Positions 12,001 to 24,200 are shown, numbered from the stretch's first letter. The stretch: DNA of 64,000 bases from Iris pallida (GCA_029216955.1 JANAVB010016199.1:13420489-13484488); one strand, 5' to 3'. Made by a program: numbers and translations. The notes: generated from the sequence alone by a model not told the origin.

Positions 12001-12273
12001 ATTAAAAAAAATTACAGAAACATTCTATTTCCTTTTCGTAAATATTACACATATTCATAATATCCAATATCCAAACATCTATGTACGATCAACAAATATC
12101 CAAATATCCAAATTCATAATATCCAATATCAAACAGAAATATCCAAACATCTATGTACAAATATCCAAACACAAATACACAAATTCATAATATCCAAACA
12201 TTCATGTACGCTTCCAAAATATCCAGAATTCAAAATCCAAAAACAGTACAAATATCCAAAAACAGTACAAATA
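12001..12273 (-). repeat. AT-rich region with repeated aaatatccaaa words downstream of TNPA
   Basis: Contains several copies of aatatccaaacatctatgta-like words and a duplicated ccaaaaacagtacaaatat (about 12236-12275). It is likely the 3' UTR of the TNPA-like gene. No reading frame is credible. Confidence 0.5.
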
Positions 12274-14280
12274 TCATTGAGATGGATCGCGTCGTCGTCT
12301 CGGCGCCGCCTCGGCTCTGCGGATGTACTCTTCCACCATGTACGCCGGCACCTGGGACAACACATGCTCTGGAAGCGTGCGGAGCTGCTCTGGCGACATC
12401 AAGTCCATGAGCCCAATGAGCGCAGTATCCGGTACCAGGCGGACCTCGGCAGAACGGTCAAATGAATAACGTCCAGGGTCGGAAGGACCGGCAACCGCAC
12501 TAGACGTACCGGGAGCAGACGGATCTGGACCGGGAGCAGAAGAAGGACGCGGAAGGCGCTCCAGCACATCCGACATTAGACTCCGCATTTCCGACATATC
12601 GGAGGTGAGAGTCGCAAGCTGCGCCCTCATATCGTCCGACGGGGGCGCGGGAGGAGGCGGGGGCGGTGGATATCTCGGAGTCGCGCCCTGCAACGACGCC
12701 GCCATGGAACCTACGTCGTAGACGCGCCCTTTATTAAAGCCGCCGACAGACTCTACGAACACGTCGTCGTAGCGAGCGGCCATAGAAGAGGGCGTCTGGG
12801 TGGGCGTCGTTTCGCCGACAACCTCGGCAGGGGGCTCAATCTGACTAAGGGCCTCACGATATGCAGCCTATCCAATGAATGTGTTTATACTATAAGTTTT
12901 CCTAAGTTATAATCTAAATCCTATGTTTCCCTAAGTTATAATTTGAATCCTACGTTCACCTAATTAAGTTAACAATAATTATATTTCTAATATAAATCTC
13001 ATAAACGTAATTACTTACATCAGTCGCCTGGGCCCTCGCGTCGACGAAGCTCCCGTCTGCCCGCCTCTTGTGTGTATGCAGGAATACATCGTAGGCGGTG
13101 ACCGACTCCGGCTCTCTTCCCTCCTTTACCGCCCGTTGTGCCTGCATACGAAATATACGTCGAATTTAATTAACTACGTATATTAATAGTACCGAATTTA
13201 ATAGTGAAATAAATTTGCGGTATCTCACCAAATCTGTACGCGTCGCTGCGTGGGGCTTTGAACCTCCCGTATACTGACCAGCGGCCTGTCTGCTCGCCTT
13301 CGCTTTCTCTGATTTCTTCCTGTACTGAGCAGTATTCATCTTATCCAACATCTGCTCGTAGTACTCCTCCCGGAGCCACTTCTTCCTCGAATGCGCCGTA
13401 CGAACGTCGTACACCGCATCCCGTATCTTCTTCCCGGCGGCGGCTTTATAGGCCTTGCGAATCAACTCCTCGCGATGGGGGGGCCACCAGAACGTCGTCT
13501 GACATACAAATTAAATTATCACGTAATTAAAAAATTAGTGGATTAAAGAATAATTAATAATTAACCAAAAGATATATATATACCTTCATCTCCTCGAGCC
13601 AGACGTACTGCATGTTCTGAGGCACCTCAGAAAAATTGAGGTAGGGGCCATGGTAGTTTTCCCGGATAATTTGCCCGAGTATCCGGGCAGCATCATACGG
13701 GAAAAACCTACAAAGAAGCAAAGACTGGATTATTAACTTGAATAAATGAAACAAATTTAATAAATTAACTTAAATTTACTTACGTATCACCCGCGGGCCA
13801 TAGCTCTCGTCGGTTCTCGCCTATCGGCCTCTCTGGAGGCGTCGGAGGATCCGCGGGTCCGCGGATGTACTCATCGGTAGCAGGATAAAGCTGAATCCGG
13901 GGGTACTCCGGAGCCTACCCTGCAGTAACTGATGGTGTACCCGCTGGTGCATCCGAGGGCGGAACGGATCCTCTAGCGGATGGAGTCTCAGGCCTCGATG
14001 AAGATGAAGGTAGCGCAGAGATAGATCGACGGCGGGAAGAGTCTGTGGCCGGGCTCTCCAGGTCGGGATCGGAGGACTCTATATCAGGGGAATGTGGAAG
14101 GCGACCACGACCGCTACCACCACGACCGCTACCACCACGTCCACGGCCAGTGCCGCTACCACCACGCCCACCACGGCCAGTGCCGCTACCACCACGCCCA
14201 CCACGGCCAGTACCACCACCACCAGCACCACCACGGCCATGGCCACTGCCGCTACCAGCAGCACGAGTGGTAGTGACCAT
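12274..14280 (-). pseudogene. TNPA-like CACTA gene (Ptta/En/Spm family), five exons, one in-frame TAG
   Basis: Minus-strand exons inferred from GT-AG sites and frame: 14280-13784, 13707-13584, 13498-13229, 13141-13019, 12867-12274. They total 1608 nt, exactly 536 codons. The N-terminus (codons 11-75) is a Gly/Arg-rich RGG-type repeat, followed by a Ser/Pro-rich stretch. The middle (about codons 166-335, e.g. ARILGQIIRENYHGPYLNFS, TTFWWPPHREEL, AYDVFLHTHKRRADGSFVD) matches the plant Transposase_24 / Ptta-En/Spm family, whose members bind subterminal repeats. Then come a Pro-rich linker and an acidic, helical C-terminus. Codon 122 is TAG (13915-13917) inside an otherwise open exon 1, so the allele is probably broken. 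It starts 263 bp downstream of the transposase stop, so one shared transcript is possible, as in En/Spm. Splice sites are predictions. Confidence 0.82.
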
Positions 14281-14542
14281 GACCTGTAAATAGAACACAT
14301 AAATATAATTAACAATATAGAAGTATAAATGAATATAAAACTGAACTAAAATATATATACCAGCAGCAGGGCGGCGAGTGCCGTCAAGACAATGAGAACT
14401 AAGAGTGCCATCTGTAAAAAAAAAATCATACAATAAGTAGATGATCGAACGACAAAAACATAAACTGAAATAAGAATATGTCCGTCTAAACTGAATTCAC
14501 TAAGTTAGTTGTAAGTGCTTCTAATATATACCGATATTTAAT

Positions 14543-17500
14543 CTAATCATCGTTATCGTCCTCGTCCTCATCGTCATCGTCATCGTTCTCATCCTCATTC
14601 TCATCGTCGACTTCATCTATATCATCATCCTCATCGTCGACTTCATCTGTATCATCATCCTCATCCTCATCCTCATCCTCTTCTTCTTCTTCTTCTTCTT
14701 CTTCTTCTTTTTCTACTTCTTCTTCAGGCTCAATACTTGGGACAAGACGCCTCTTTCTCCCCTGGTTGACAGCTAAGTCTTGTATATCAACCTCTTCCTC
14801 CCCTCTATTTTCCTCAGCATGAGGTATATCGACATCTTCCACGTCCATGGTATCCGACTGTTGTCCTATGTATTGGGGCTTCTCGATCTGGTCCTCTTGG
14901 TATGCTGGGTCTACAACGTTGAATGTATTTCTAGATTTAATCTTGCATACTGCCCACCAGTCAAATCGATCTCTACGACGCCTTGGGTAGCTTGTATAGT
15001 AGACTTGAACAGCCTGACTTGCTATCGCAAACGTGTCGGACCCTCTATACCTCCTGCGATGATTTATATCGACGAATCCAAATTGTTTATCGATTCTCCA
15101 ACCGATATTTGGTCTCGTATCGAACCACTCACATTTGAACATCACAATATGCATATCATATGGGGCACTATATTGTAAATCTACAATCTCCCGAAGCACT
15201 CCATAATAGTCAAAGTCCGGCTCGTCGTCATAGATGGTGCCTCTTATGCAAACACCAGAATTTTTGGTATCGAAGCCGTCATTGAGAAATTCGGCATTTA
15301 TAGCATGCTGAGTTGACTTAAACTTGAAGCCATTAACGACATAGCCTGACAAAGTCTTTGCATGCTTCTTCGGTCCCAATGCCAAATAACGAATGCTCTC
15401 ATTTATGAGTGTTGTTTCAGGCAATAAAACCTGTAAACATGTATTGATAATTTAAATATTTTAGCTGCATATATTTTAATGGTAGCCGCATAACATATTA
15501 TCTCAGTTACTTACGTATTTACGAAACCAGGACGGAAAGGTACAATCAACCTCTCTTTGAAGTCCCTCATCTGTAATATATGGTGTCCTCATTTTGACTT
15601 CACCTCTAAATATACTGTTAGAGAGAATAAAAATAAGTGTAGTCACTTAATTCACCAAATTAGAGATTATAACGAGGCGTAGTCACTTACTTCTCCAAAT
15701 CTCTAACTTCTTGTATGTCACAATTTAACAAGACATATCGGTGAGCGGTATCATACTCATCGTCGGTCAACCACCGTTTCTTACTAGCCCCAATAGGCTT
15801 GCCCCTTAAATTGAATATACCTCCATCCTCAACGTCTTCTTCATTCCTTTGAGGTCTATTTCGATTTGTCTCGACATGAGTATCGAAATAAATGGAGCAG
15901 AAATTTGACACCTCCTCGATAAGATATGATTCGCATATCGAAGCCTCTATATGAGCCTTGTTGCCGACTTTCTTCTTTAGATGGTGTAGGTACCTAAAGA
16001 GACAAATTATCTTGAGAATTAACAATGAATTGTAAAATCCACTTAAATTTCACTTAAATTATATCGATTTTTATTTACCTCTCAAAGGGGTACATCCATC
16101 GATAATGAACAGATGCACCGATACGGGCTTCGTATGCTAGATGAATCGGTAGATGCTCCATGCTGTCGAAAAAGCCCGGTGGAAATATTTTCTCTAACTT
16201 ACAGATTGTTAAGACAATCTTCTCCTCAAGTTGTACCATATGTTGCACCGTCAGCTTAGTTGAACAGATATCCCTGAAGAATGTAGACAGCTCGGCCAAC
16301 GGAACCCATACAGCAGAAGGCAACAACTCTCTCAAAGCAATGGGCAGTAATCTTTCCATAAACACGTGGCAGTCGTGACTCTTCATTCCCGTTAGCTTGC
16401 GTTCATTGAGATCAACGCATCTAGACAAATTCGAAACATAGCCGTCGGGAAATCTTAAATTAGATATCCACTTGCAGATTATTAATCTATCTTCCTTGCT
16501 CAATGTGTATGGCGCTATAGGCTTACTTAATTGTCCACCAGCACCCCTTTGTATCAAGTTCAGATGAGGACGCTTGCATATCTCGGCTATGTCTTGTCTT
16601 GCTTTTGGATTGTCCTTCGTCTTTCCTTTAATATCCATGACGGTATTGAAGACATTATCGAACACGTTCTTTTCGATATGCATGACATCAAGATTATGCC
16701 TTATAAGATTATCTTTCCAATAAGGCAAGTCCCAGAAGATACTCCGTTTGGTCCAGTTATGGCTTTGTCCGAACCCCTCGACACGATGGTTCGATGGATC
16801 TTCCATTGCGGTGGGCAATTCCTTTATAGCTTCCCAAATATCGTATCCCGAAAATCTGGCAGGAGGTTGAGAAAATTCTTGTTTTCCATATCTGAACGCG
16901 TCCTTATTCTTTCTCCAAGGATGGGTCGCGGGCAGAAATTGACGGTGACAGTCAAAGAAAGAAGTTTTTCCTCTATGCCTAAGGCGGAACGCCTTACTAT
17001 TTTCCATGCATATCGGACAAGACATGTTGCCGTGCGTACTCCATCCCGACAGCATACCGTATGCTGGAAAATCATTGATTGTCCACATGAGTGAAGCTCT
17101 CATCTGAAAGTTCTGTTTCCTGGAAATATCATAGGTCGTGACGCCGATCTCCCACAGCTGTTTCAGCTCATCCACCAACGGCTGTAAATATATATCGATG
17201 TTCTTCGTCGGATTTTTAGGACCGGGTATGATAGCTGTCAGAAACATATAAGGAGTCTTCATACACATCCATGGTGGCAGATTGTAAGGGATAAGAATGA
17301 CCGGCCAGCATGAGTACTGAGATCCCGACTGTCCGAAAGGGGCGAAGCCATCAGCACATAGTGCCAGGCGTACATTTCTAGGCTCTGCAGCAAAATCTGG
17401 ATGACACAAATCAAAATGTTTCCACGCCTCTCCATCCGAAGGATGTGACAATTCTCCTTCGTCCTTTATGCGTTCTTCGCTGTGCCACGTCATGTGTTCT

Positions 17501-18393
17501 GCTGTATTTAGAGACATATACATCCTCTGCAAGCGCTTCGTGATCGACAAGTAATGCATATACTTGTAAGGACGTCGTTTTCTAGTCGACTTTTCTTTTC
17601 CCTGTACTGGCTTGTAACGATCCGCATTACAGAAGCTGCAACTTTCTGATACGCAATTCTCTTTGTAGTACAACATGCATCCGTTGCGACAACAATCTAT
17701 CTTCTCGTACCCCAGTCCCAGTTGTCGGACCATCATCTTTGACTTGTAGAAGTTTTTTGGTAGCTCTTTTGATTCCTTCGGTAACACCTCCTTGATTACT
17801 TCTGTGATCCGATTATAGCAAGCTTGTGGCAAGTTAAAATCAGACTTTATGTTCAACAACCGCATCGTCACTGACAGTGCGGAATGAGTCTCACAACCAG
17901 GATATAGAGAAGTATCTGCGTCCTGAAACATGTCATAGAACTCCTTCGCCTCGGGATTAGGATCCTCCAGATCAAAATTAGGCCCTGCCGCATCATACAC
18001 CATATCTCGTGCAAGGTTCTGCAGATCTCCATAATCAACAGAGCATCCGTGGTCTTCGATGACATCCGTTGCAGCATTATCATCAAAAGCATAAGTAGCA
18101 GCTTCCGCAGCCTGTCTTTCCGAATATAGTTCACCTTGCGATGACCACAGGCCGTAATTACGTACGAAACCCTTACGGGTCAAATGATCTCTCACAGTCA
18201 CCACTTCTTCGTAACGTCTATTATGACATTTAACACATGGATACTTAATTTTGTTACCGTCCATGTACTGAGCTTTGCTCATTGCATAATTATGAAATAC
18301 TTCCACGCCTGCCTGAAAATCGTCACTCACACCAATTCTACTCTCGTGTTGCCGTTTGTACATCCATGTACGATCAACAAAATAACGACTCAT
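14543..18393 (-). CDS. CACTA transposase, TNP2/TNPD type, four exons, apparently intact
   Basis: Cuts and rejoins the element at its CACTA ends. Inferred exons: 18393-16079, 15993-15691, 15614-15515, 15430-14543. They sum to 3606 nt (1201 aa plus stop) without an internal stop, and all junctions are GT-AG. Start chosen at MSRYFVDRTWMYKR, because family members begin near this motif. An in-frame ATG 24 codons upstream (18465) would add an unrelated hydrophobic leader. Domains: Transpos_assoc with CVKCHNRR (about 10-85), Transposase_21/TNP2 (about 295-545; LPPWMCMKTPYMFLTAIIPG, HLDVMHIEKN-like NLDVMHIEKNVFDN), DUF4218 across the exon 1-2 junction (about 680-800; VFMERLLPIALRELLP), DUF4216 in exon 4 (about 940-1090; MFKCEWFD), then an Asp/Glu tail (about 1140-1200) encoded by a TCATCG/TTC microsatellite. 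With the perfect target duplication, this points to recent activity. Confidence 0.93.
14553..14727 (-). repeat. Coding microsatellite for the acidic tail of the transposase
   Basis: Runs of tcatcg, tcctca and ttc on the plus strand encode a D/E-only tail of about 60 residues. Tracts like this vary in length readily. Confidence 0.85.
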
Positions 18394-18520
18394 CCTCAAT
18401 TTGGATGTGAAAATCTGTATCGTAAGACAAACTAAACATAAGAATAGCCCGATACCGATACTCATAAATTTGGATTAGGGTTAGGATGTTAGATATAAGT
18501 GAACTAGGTGATGTAGAGTA

Positions 18521-18711
18521 CAATATAGGGAACTGTGAATGGACTGAAAGTTGCACATGAGAAGGTTCAATGAAGGGCCCATAAATGGGTTCACATGATA
18601 AGTTAGTAAGAATCCACATCACTATACATACTCCCCCGTCTCAGGAGTGTGTCTGGCTCCTATTTAGAACAGCACAGGTCACAACATGTCCAGAATAGCA
18701 AAACAGAGCTC
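18521..18711 (-). other. LTR-derived fragment upstream of the CACTA transposase
   Basis: On the minus strand, 18711 to 18649 matches 8193-8255 of element 2's LTR at about 50 of 63 positions without gaps, including ctgtgctgttct and taggagccagacac. Eight bases further on, gggggagtat...atag (18640 to 18621) matches LTR positions 8662-8680. Weaker similarity continues (attgtactct). So a diverged LTR of this general family, with about 400 bp deleted, sits about 260 bp upstream of the transposase start, in the same direction as the gene. Confidence 0.6.
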
Positions 18712-18718
18712 TACAATG

Positions 18719-19572
18719 TATATCGGTATCGGACTATTCCTACGAGTATTGGTATCGGCGATATCAATACTCGTGTGAATAGGAGATTGCAATATAAGTC
18801 TAAGCTATCTAGCTAACATGTATACTTGCATTTACATTGTATCATAACTTGTATCTAGTTACCTTGCTAATCATGTATATACTCTTAACATATATGTGAA
18901 GACACTATACTAACATGTATTTAAATCAAGGTTCAAAGTATCGGTATCAGAATCGGTATCGAACTATATATTCCTACGAGTATTGGCATCGGCGATATCA
19001 ATACTCGTGTGAATAGGAGATTGCAATATAAGTCTAAGCTATCTAGCTAACATGTATACTTACATTTACATTGTATCATAACTTGTATCTAGTTACCTTG
19101 CTAATCATGTATATACTCTTAACATATATGTGAAGACACTATACTAACATGTATTTAAATCAAGGTTCAAAGTATCGGTATCGGAATCGGTATCGGACTA
19201 TATATTCCTACGAGTATTGGCATCGGCGATATCAATACTCGTGTGAATAGGAGATTGCAATATAAGTCTAAGCTATCTAGCTAACATGTATACTTGCATT
19301 TACATTGTATCATAACTTGTATCTAGTTACCTTGCTAATCATGTATATACTCTTAACATATATGTGAAGATACTATACTAACATGTATTTAAATCAAGGT
19401 TCAAAGTATCGGTATCGGAATCGGTATCGGACTATATATTCCTACGAGTATTGGCATCGGCGATATCAATACTCGTGTGAATAGGAGATTGCAATATAAG
19501 TCTAAGCTATCTAGCTAACATGTATACTTGCATTTACATTGTATCATAACTTGTATCTAGTTACCTTGCAAT
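18719..19572. repeat. 234-bp tandem repeat inside CACTA, about 3.6 copies
   Basis: The word gagattgcaatataagtc recurs at 18783, 19017, 19251 and 19485, a period of exactly 234. Units differ at only a few bases. Each complete unit contains caaggttcaaagtatcgg followed by GGTATC words. The array ends in GGTATCGG-rich sequence (19595-19645). Confidence 0.95.
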
Positions 19573-19844
19573 ATAAGTCTAAGCAATCTAGTATTGGTAT
19601 CGGCGATATCGGTAGTATCGGCGGTATCGGATCGAAGTATCGGATTTTTTTGGTATTGGAAAACAAATAATTATTAATAAATTATTTACATTTAAAAACA
19701 TATAATTTATACATTTAGGCATAATTTTAAGTGTTTTAAGTATTATTTCTTAGTAGTTTTGAAATTAAATGAAATTAAATTAAATGAAATAGTATTATTT
19801 CTTAGGATCGGGACATGCCAAACCGTATCCGTATCGGGGAATGC

Positions 19845-20245
19845 AACCCATTCCCCACCCCCCCGACCCCCCTGTCCCCATTCAACACCCCCCCCCCCCC
19901 CGACCCCCCTGCCCTCTCCATTACCCACCCCCCCCCCCCGACCCCCCTGCCCCCATTCCCTACCCCCCCGACCCCCCTGTCCTCTCCACCCCCCCACCCC
20001 CCGCCCCCCGACCCCCCTGCCCCCATTCCCGACCCCCCCCCGACCCCCCTGCCCTCTCCACCCCCCCACCCCCCGACCCCCCTGCCCCCATTCCCCACCC
20101 CCCCGACCCCCCCGACCCTCATTCCCCACCCCCCCCCACCCCCTGCCCCCATTCCCCACACCCCCTCGACCCCCTGACCCCATTCACCACCCCCCCCCGC
20201 CCTCTCCACCCCCCGCGAAGCAGACCCCCCCCCACTACCCTCCCC
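19845..20245. repeat. C-rich low-complexity tract (G-rich on minus strand)
   Basis: About 400 bp of runs of 4-12 C broken by gac, ctg and att words (units such as ccccccgacccccctgccc). Long apparent ORFs in all frames here are low-complexity artefacts. The minus strand has many G runs and could form G-quadruplexes. Confidence 0.93.
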
Positions 20246-20261
20246 CGGCCCCAAAACCCAA

Positions 20262-20375
20262 AATTAGAGAAAGAGAGAGAGAGAGAGATACCTGGTAGAG
20301 AGAGAGAGAGCCGCGAGAGAGAGAGAGAGAGAGCCGCGCGCGAGAGAGAGAGAGCCGCGAGAGAGAGAGAGAGTT
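20262..20375. repeat. (GA)n microsatellite with GCCGCG interruptions
   Basis: Several GA runs separated by gccgcg words, between the C-rich tract and the right subterminal region. It could belong to the promoter or leader of the minus-strand genes, since polypurine/GA tracts are common there. Confidence 0.9.
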
Positions 20376-20429
20376 TTGGGGGGAATGAAAAATTCCTCCC
20401 CGTCGGTTCAATTTAAGTTAGGGCACAGA

Positions 20430-20779
20430 ACCTAGCGACGGAATAGCGACGGAATAAATTAGTCGCTAAACCGTCGCCAATTAAAAGGTGTTTTCCGACG
20501 GATATATCCGTCGCCAGTTAGTCGCTAAAGTTCCCGCCAATGTTTTAAAGATTTTGCCGCCAACATTTGCGACGAATAAGCGACAAAAAAGAATCCGTCG
20601 CTAACGTTCGTCGACTTAGCGACGGAAACCCGACAAATTTTTACATTTAAAATTGGAAAAAATTATGTTATGTTGTCTGTCGCTTATCCGTCGCTAAGAT
20701 GTCGGAAACTGGTCGCTATTAGCGACGGAATCCGTCCGTCGCTAAACTTCCGTCGGTAAAGTGGGGTATTTTAGTAGTG
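20430..20779 (-). repeat. Right subterminal region and terminal inverted repeat of CACTA
   Basis: TAGCGACGGA and CCGTCGCTA words resume from about 20433 and run to the terminal inverted repeat ending GTAGTG at 20779. As both genes point away from this end, the transcription start of the transposase gene should lie in or just inside this region. Confidence 0.88.
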
Positions 20780-20782
20780 CCT

Positions 20783-21264
20783 TGTCTCATTATACCTATC
20801 CTGAAATTCTATTCCATCTATTTCTATCTGTTTCCTCATTGTTGATAAGTTTGATCTGGTGTTTCGTTATGTTTGTTTTTCTTCTGAGAAAATCATATGG
20901 GCTAGGTCACCTCAGATATGGGATCTAGAATCTTTGATGGTCGTGTTAGTTGGCATAGTGAGGACATATAGTCAGATTTTGGATGTATTTTTCGGGTATG
21001 GGAATTTAAGGTTTTTGCCGTCGCATGCGGCAATACAAAAATTTTAAATACCATGAACCTAAGGATACGTACCTTAGTCAAGGACTCTGTGATTATCGTA
21101 GCCATGCTCACTAGCACGACGAAGATTCTGAGTATCATGATTTTGGACAGACGCATATGATTATCTGACGGTATGTTTGAGACTTTGATTGTGGGGTGTA
21201 TGACCTAGAAGGACTACTACCATTTTAATTTCGAGGACGAAATTTTTTGTAAGATGGGTAGGAT
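20783..21264 (+). other. Non-coding 3' tail of element 2 with polypurine-tract region
   Basis: The continuation of element 2 after the CACTA insertion. The gag frame stops about 20 codons in and nothing resembling pol follows. The end, tttcgaggacgaaatttttt (21229-21248) followed by atgggtaggat just before TGTAAC, is the standard end of plant gypsy internal regions and holds the polypurine tract for plus-strand synthesis. Confidence 0.8.
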
Positions 21265-24200
21265 TGTAACACCCCGTTTTTCAGAAGAGGGTAATTTTAA
21301 AATTTTGTAATTATAATTATTATTTAATGGTATTTATTTTATGTTATGATTTTTAGTGATTTTTAATTATTTTTAAACTATTTAAACTCACGACTTATGA
21401 TTTGGTGCCTTGCTAGTGTTCATTTCCAGACTGAGGGGTATTTTAGTCATTTTTGTAATTTTAAGAATTATTTAGGATTATTAATTATTATTTAAATTTA
21501 TTAGTATTAATTAGAATTTATGGAAATTTTTAGAATTTATTTTGGGTTTATTTGGACTAGTTTGATTTTTGGCCAGTTTTGACCCATGTAGACCAACCTA
21601 GGAACTAACCATGGTTAGTTGGGCTTGGTTAGGTCAAGTGACCCTAGTCTAACCTAGTGTGACTCAAGTTAGTGGTTAGTGATTCATAGAACTAGAATTA
21701 GAAATTTAGAAATCATTTGATTTGGTGAATGGCTTGTGGTTTCACAAGTCATTATGTGACTTAGCTAGATTGGACTCAAACCTAGCTCAAACCTAACCCA
21801 AAGCCAAGTGGTCAGCCATCCCTAGCTGAACCTAGGGATTCCCCTATTATAAATATCCTTCTAGTTTTTAGGGCTAGCCTCTTTTAGGGTTCTAGCAAAT
21901 TTCTAAGGAAGGAGGTGAGTTCCATCTTTCAAAAATCATAAGAAATCCATTTCAAACCCTTTTTCCTTCAAACCAATTCCTTTAGGACCTAATTTTCTCC
22001 CTCTTGCTGCTGGTATATTTTATTTGTAGGGAAATAACAATTTGTGGAGCTTGGAGGCTTGAAGAGTTTCTTCCATTTGAGGACTTTTCTATTCATTGTG
22101 CACCAATAGGTAACTTCCCCATTTCTCAATGGATTTCCATTTTGTCTTCACCAATAGGAAGCCCTAAGGGTCCCCCTAAGGTCTGGATAGGTTTCGTGTC
22201 CTGTGTCATTGGATTCGTGTCCGTTCAGGACACGTATCAGTCCCGTATGCAATATGTTTGATGAAATGCCAATGAGGAGTTGTGTTTATTATTTTCGAAT
22301 AATTTTTGAATAGGAAACTGTGTTTTGATGTGGCTTATATGTTTATGCTCGACTGAGGTGTTATTCGCGTCGTGTCGTGTCGCTTTGGACACGGGTACAC
22401 GCGGGATGCATTGCACGCGCGCACAGTGTCACTTCTCCTGCTACTCGGGGTCGATTTTGCGCTGTACACGTCACGTGGACGCGTATAAATTGACATGTGG
22501 GTGCAGGCTGTGTCTGACACGAGACTCCTAAAGTTTTGTGGGTCTTCGTGTCGTGTCGGACACGGACTAGTGTGTGCACGGGGCGTGCACTGTGCGTGTA
22601 CAGTCTATTATTTTTTATTCACTGTTTATTCCCATTTTAAATGGTTTAATTCATGTTTTAAATGCTAATTAGATCCTATACATGTCTAATGATCTCTGGT
22701 AGATTGATTTACCTATTAGTTTAGGTTTTGTTATGTGAAATTTTGGATTCGAACATATGCATTCTACTGTTATTGGTTGATACAATGTGTTCCAGTTTTC
22801 CTATTGTTAATCCATTTTTTTTTATCCATTAACTGATGTTTAACTGCCAAATGACCCTCACATAATTTTTAGTCCTTTATCAAATTGATTTATACATTAG
22901 GTTGGTTTTGGATTCGTATATGAGCACATGGACAGTAAATTGCATTGACTGATACCTGATACCTCAAATTTCTGAGTTTTAAATCCCATTTTTATTAATG
23001 TTTTCAGGTGTCAATGATCCCCACAAAATTTAGTTTCATGTTTTAATTCATGATTACATTTGATTTTAGACTTTGGTTATGATTTGGAGATTTGAATATG
23101 GGATTTGGCTTGGTTGTTTTCTTTCACTGTCATGAAGTTATAAAACCTAAGATTAGTTTCCTTTTTCCCTGTAAACTGAGACTTGATGAGTACAAACCTG
23201 GGATTGAGTACATTACTGCATTCCTGTATTCCTGCATACATATTCCTGCATACATATTGCCACTAATATCCTGTCACTTGAGTTGAAACCTGGGTTCAAT
23301 TCTGAAATCCTGGGGTTTCCTACCATTCACTGAATGTTACTGTCATTTGGTTATTATGTAATTCATGAGTTGGGGGAACTATTTTAGTAGGTTTTAATTG
23401 ATGTTGTGAGTAGCATGGACTGTCCAGTTGAGAGTTCATCTGAGTCTGTGTTGTTGATAGAAATCTGGAGTATGGGGTCATGTTGCAAGTATGTACACTA
23501 TTTGATTTGGGTTCCTAAGTTCAAATTAAAACCTGAGAATTCTCAGTGTCCTCTTTCCCCTTTTGACTGAAAACTAACCTTCATTACATTGAGAGCAAAT
23601 CTGAAATTTGATTTTATGTTGACTAGCCTGTCACCTAGCTGGTTTGACACTTTAAGTTTACACACAAGTTTCAGCCCTTCACCCAACACTGTCACTTTGT
23701 AACAGTCACTCACACACTCATGTTGCACGCACACATGCTCTCTCACACATACACATACACTTTTGCACTTGAATGCCCTCTCTATATTGTATATACTTTT
23801 AGGTATTATCATATATGGTCATGTAGTGTATACCCATTAGCCTATGGGTTGTCTTCTAAGCTAATTCCCTAGTACACATATGTGTGTATCATATATATGT
23901 ATATATATATATATATTTTTCTCTTGTAGATGTGTGATTGCATATAAATATCATTATGTAGGCCTATGGATATACTAGCCTATATGTATATATGGATATT
24001 CATATACCTTCATATGTGATATGGTATGGGTATATATGTGCTTTTGGCCTATGGTATGTCTATTAGACTAGTTAAGCCTAGTTAGACTTGTTAGACCTAG
24101 GTTTGACTTCTTGGTTGACCAGGGTTGACCAAGAGTTGACTTTGACCTAGTTAGACCTAGACTCATGTAGAATACCTAGCAGAGCTTCATTTTATCATTT

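Larger units (their letters stand above)
11085..20779 (-). mobile_element. CACTA (En/Spm) DNA transposon, about 9.7 kb, with CCT target duplication
   Basis: The left end reads CACTACCAAAATGACC and the right end, on the minus strand, CACTACTAAAATACCCC. The 3-bp target duplication CCT is at 11082-11084 and 20780-20782. Both ends carry dense subterminal repeats of the TAGCGACGG / CCGTCGCTA type. Both genes are on the minus strand: a TNP2/TNPD transposase (18393 to 14543), then a TNPA-like gene (14280 to 12274). Non-coding inserts between the transposase start and the right end include a 234-bp tandem repeat, a C-rich tract and GA repeats. It inserted into the gag of element 2, so it is younger than that element. 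Confidence 0.95.

Noticed and set aside
14045..14315. Pro/Arg- and Thr-rich ORFs on both strands opposite TNPA exon 1
   Set aside because: Shadow frames of the GGCCGTGGTGG-type repeat that encodes the TNPA RGG stretch.
16531..17094. 187-codon plus-strand ORF
   Set aside because: Antisense shadow of the transposase exon, which has full domain support on the other strand.
19743..20416. Several long overlapping ORFs on both strands (Gly- or Pro-rich, 120-190 codons)
   Set aside because: They arise from a C-rich low-complexity tract that lacks stops in any frame; no domain and no splice logic.
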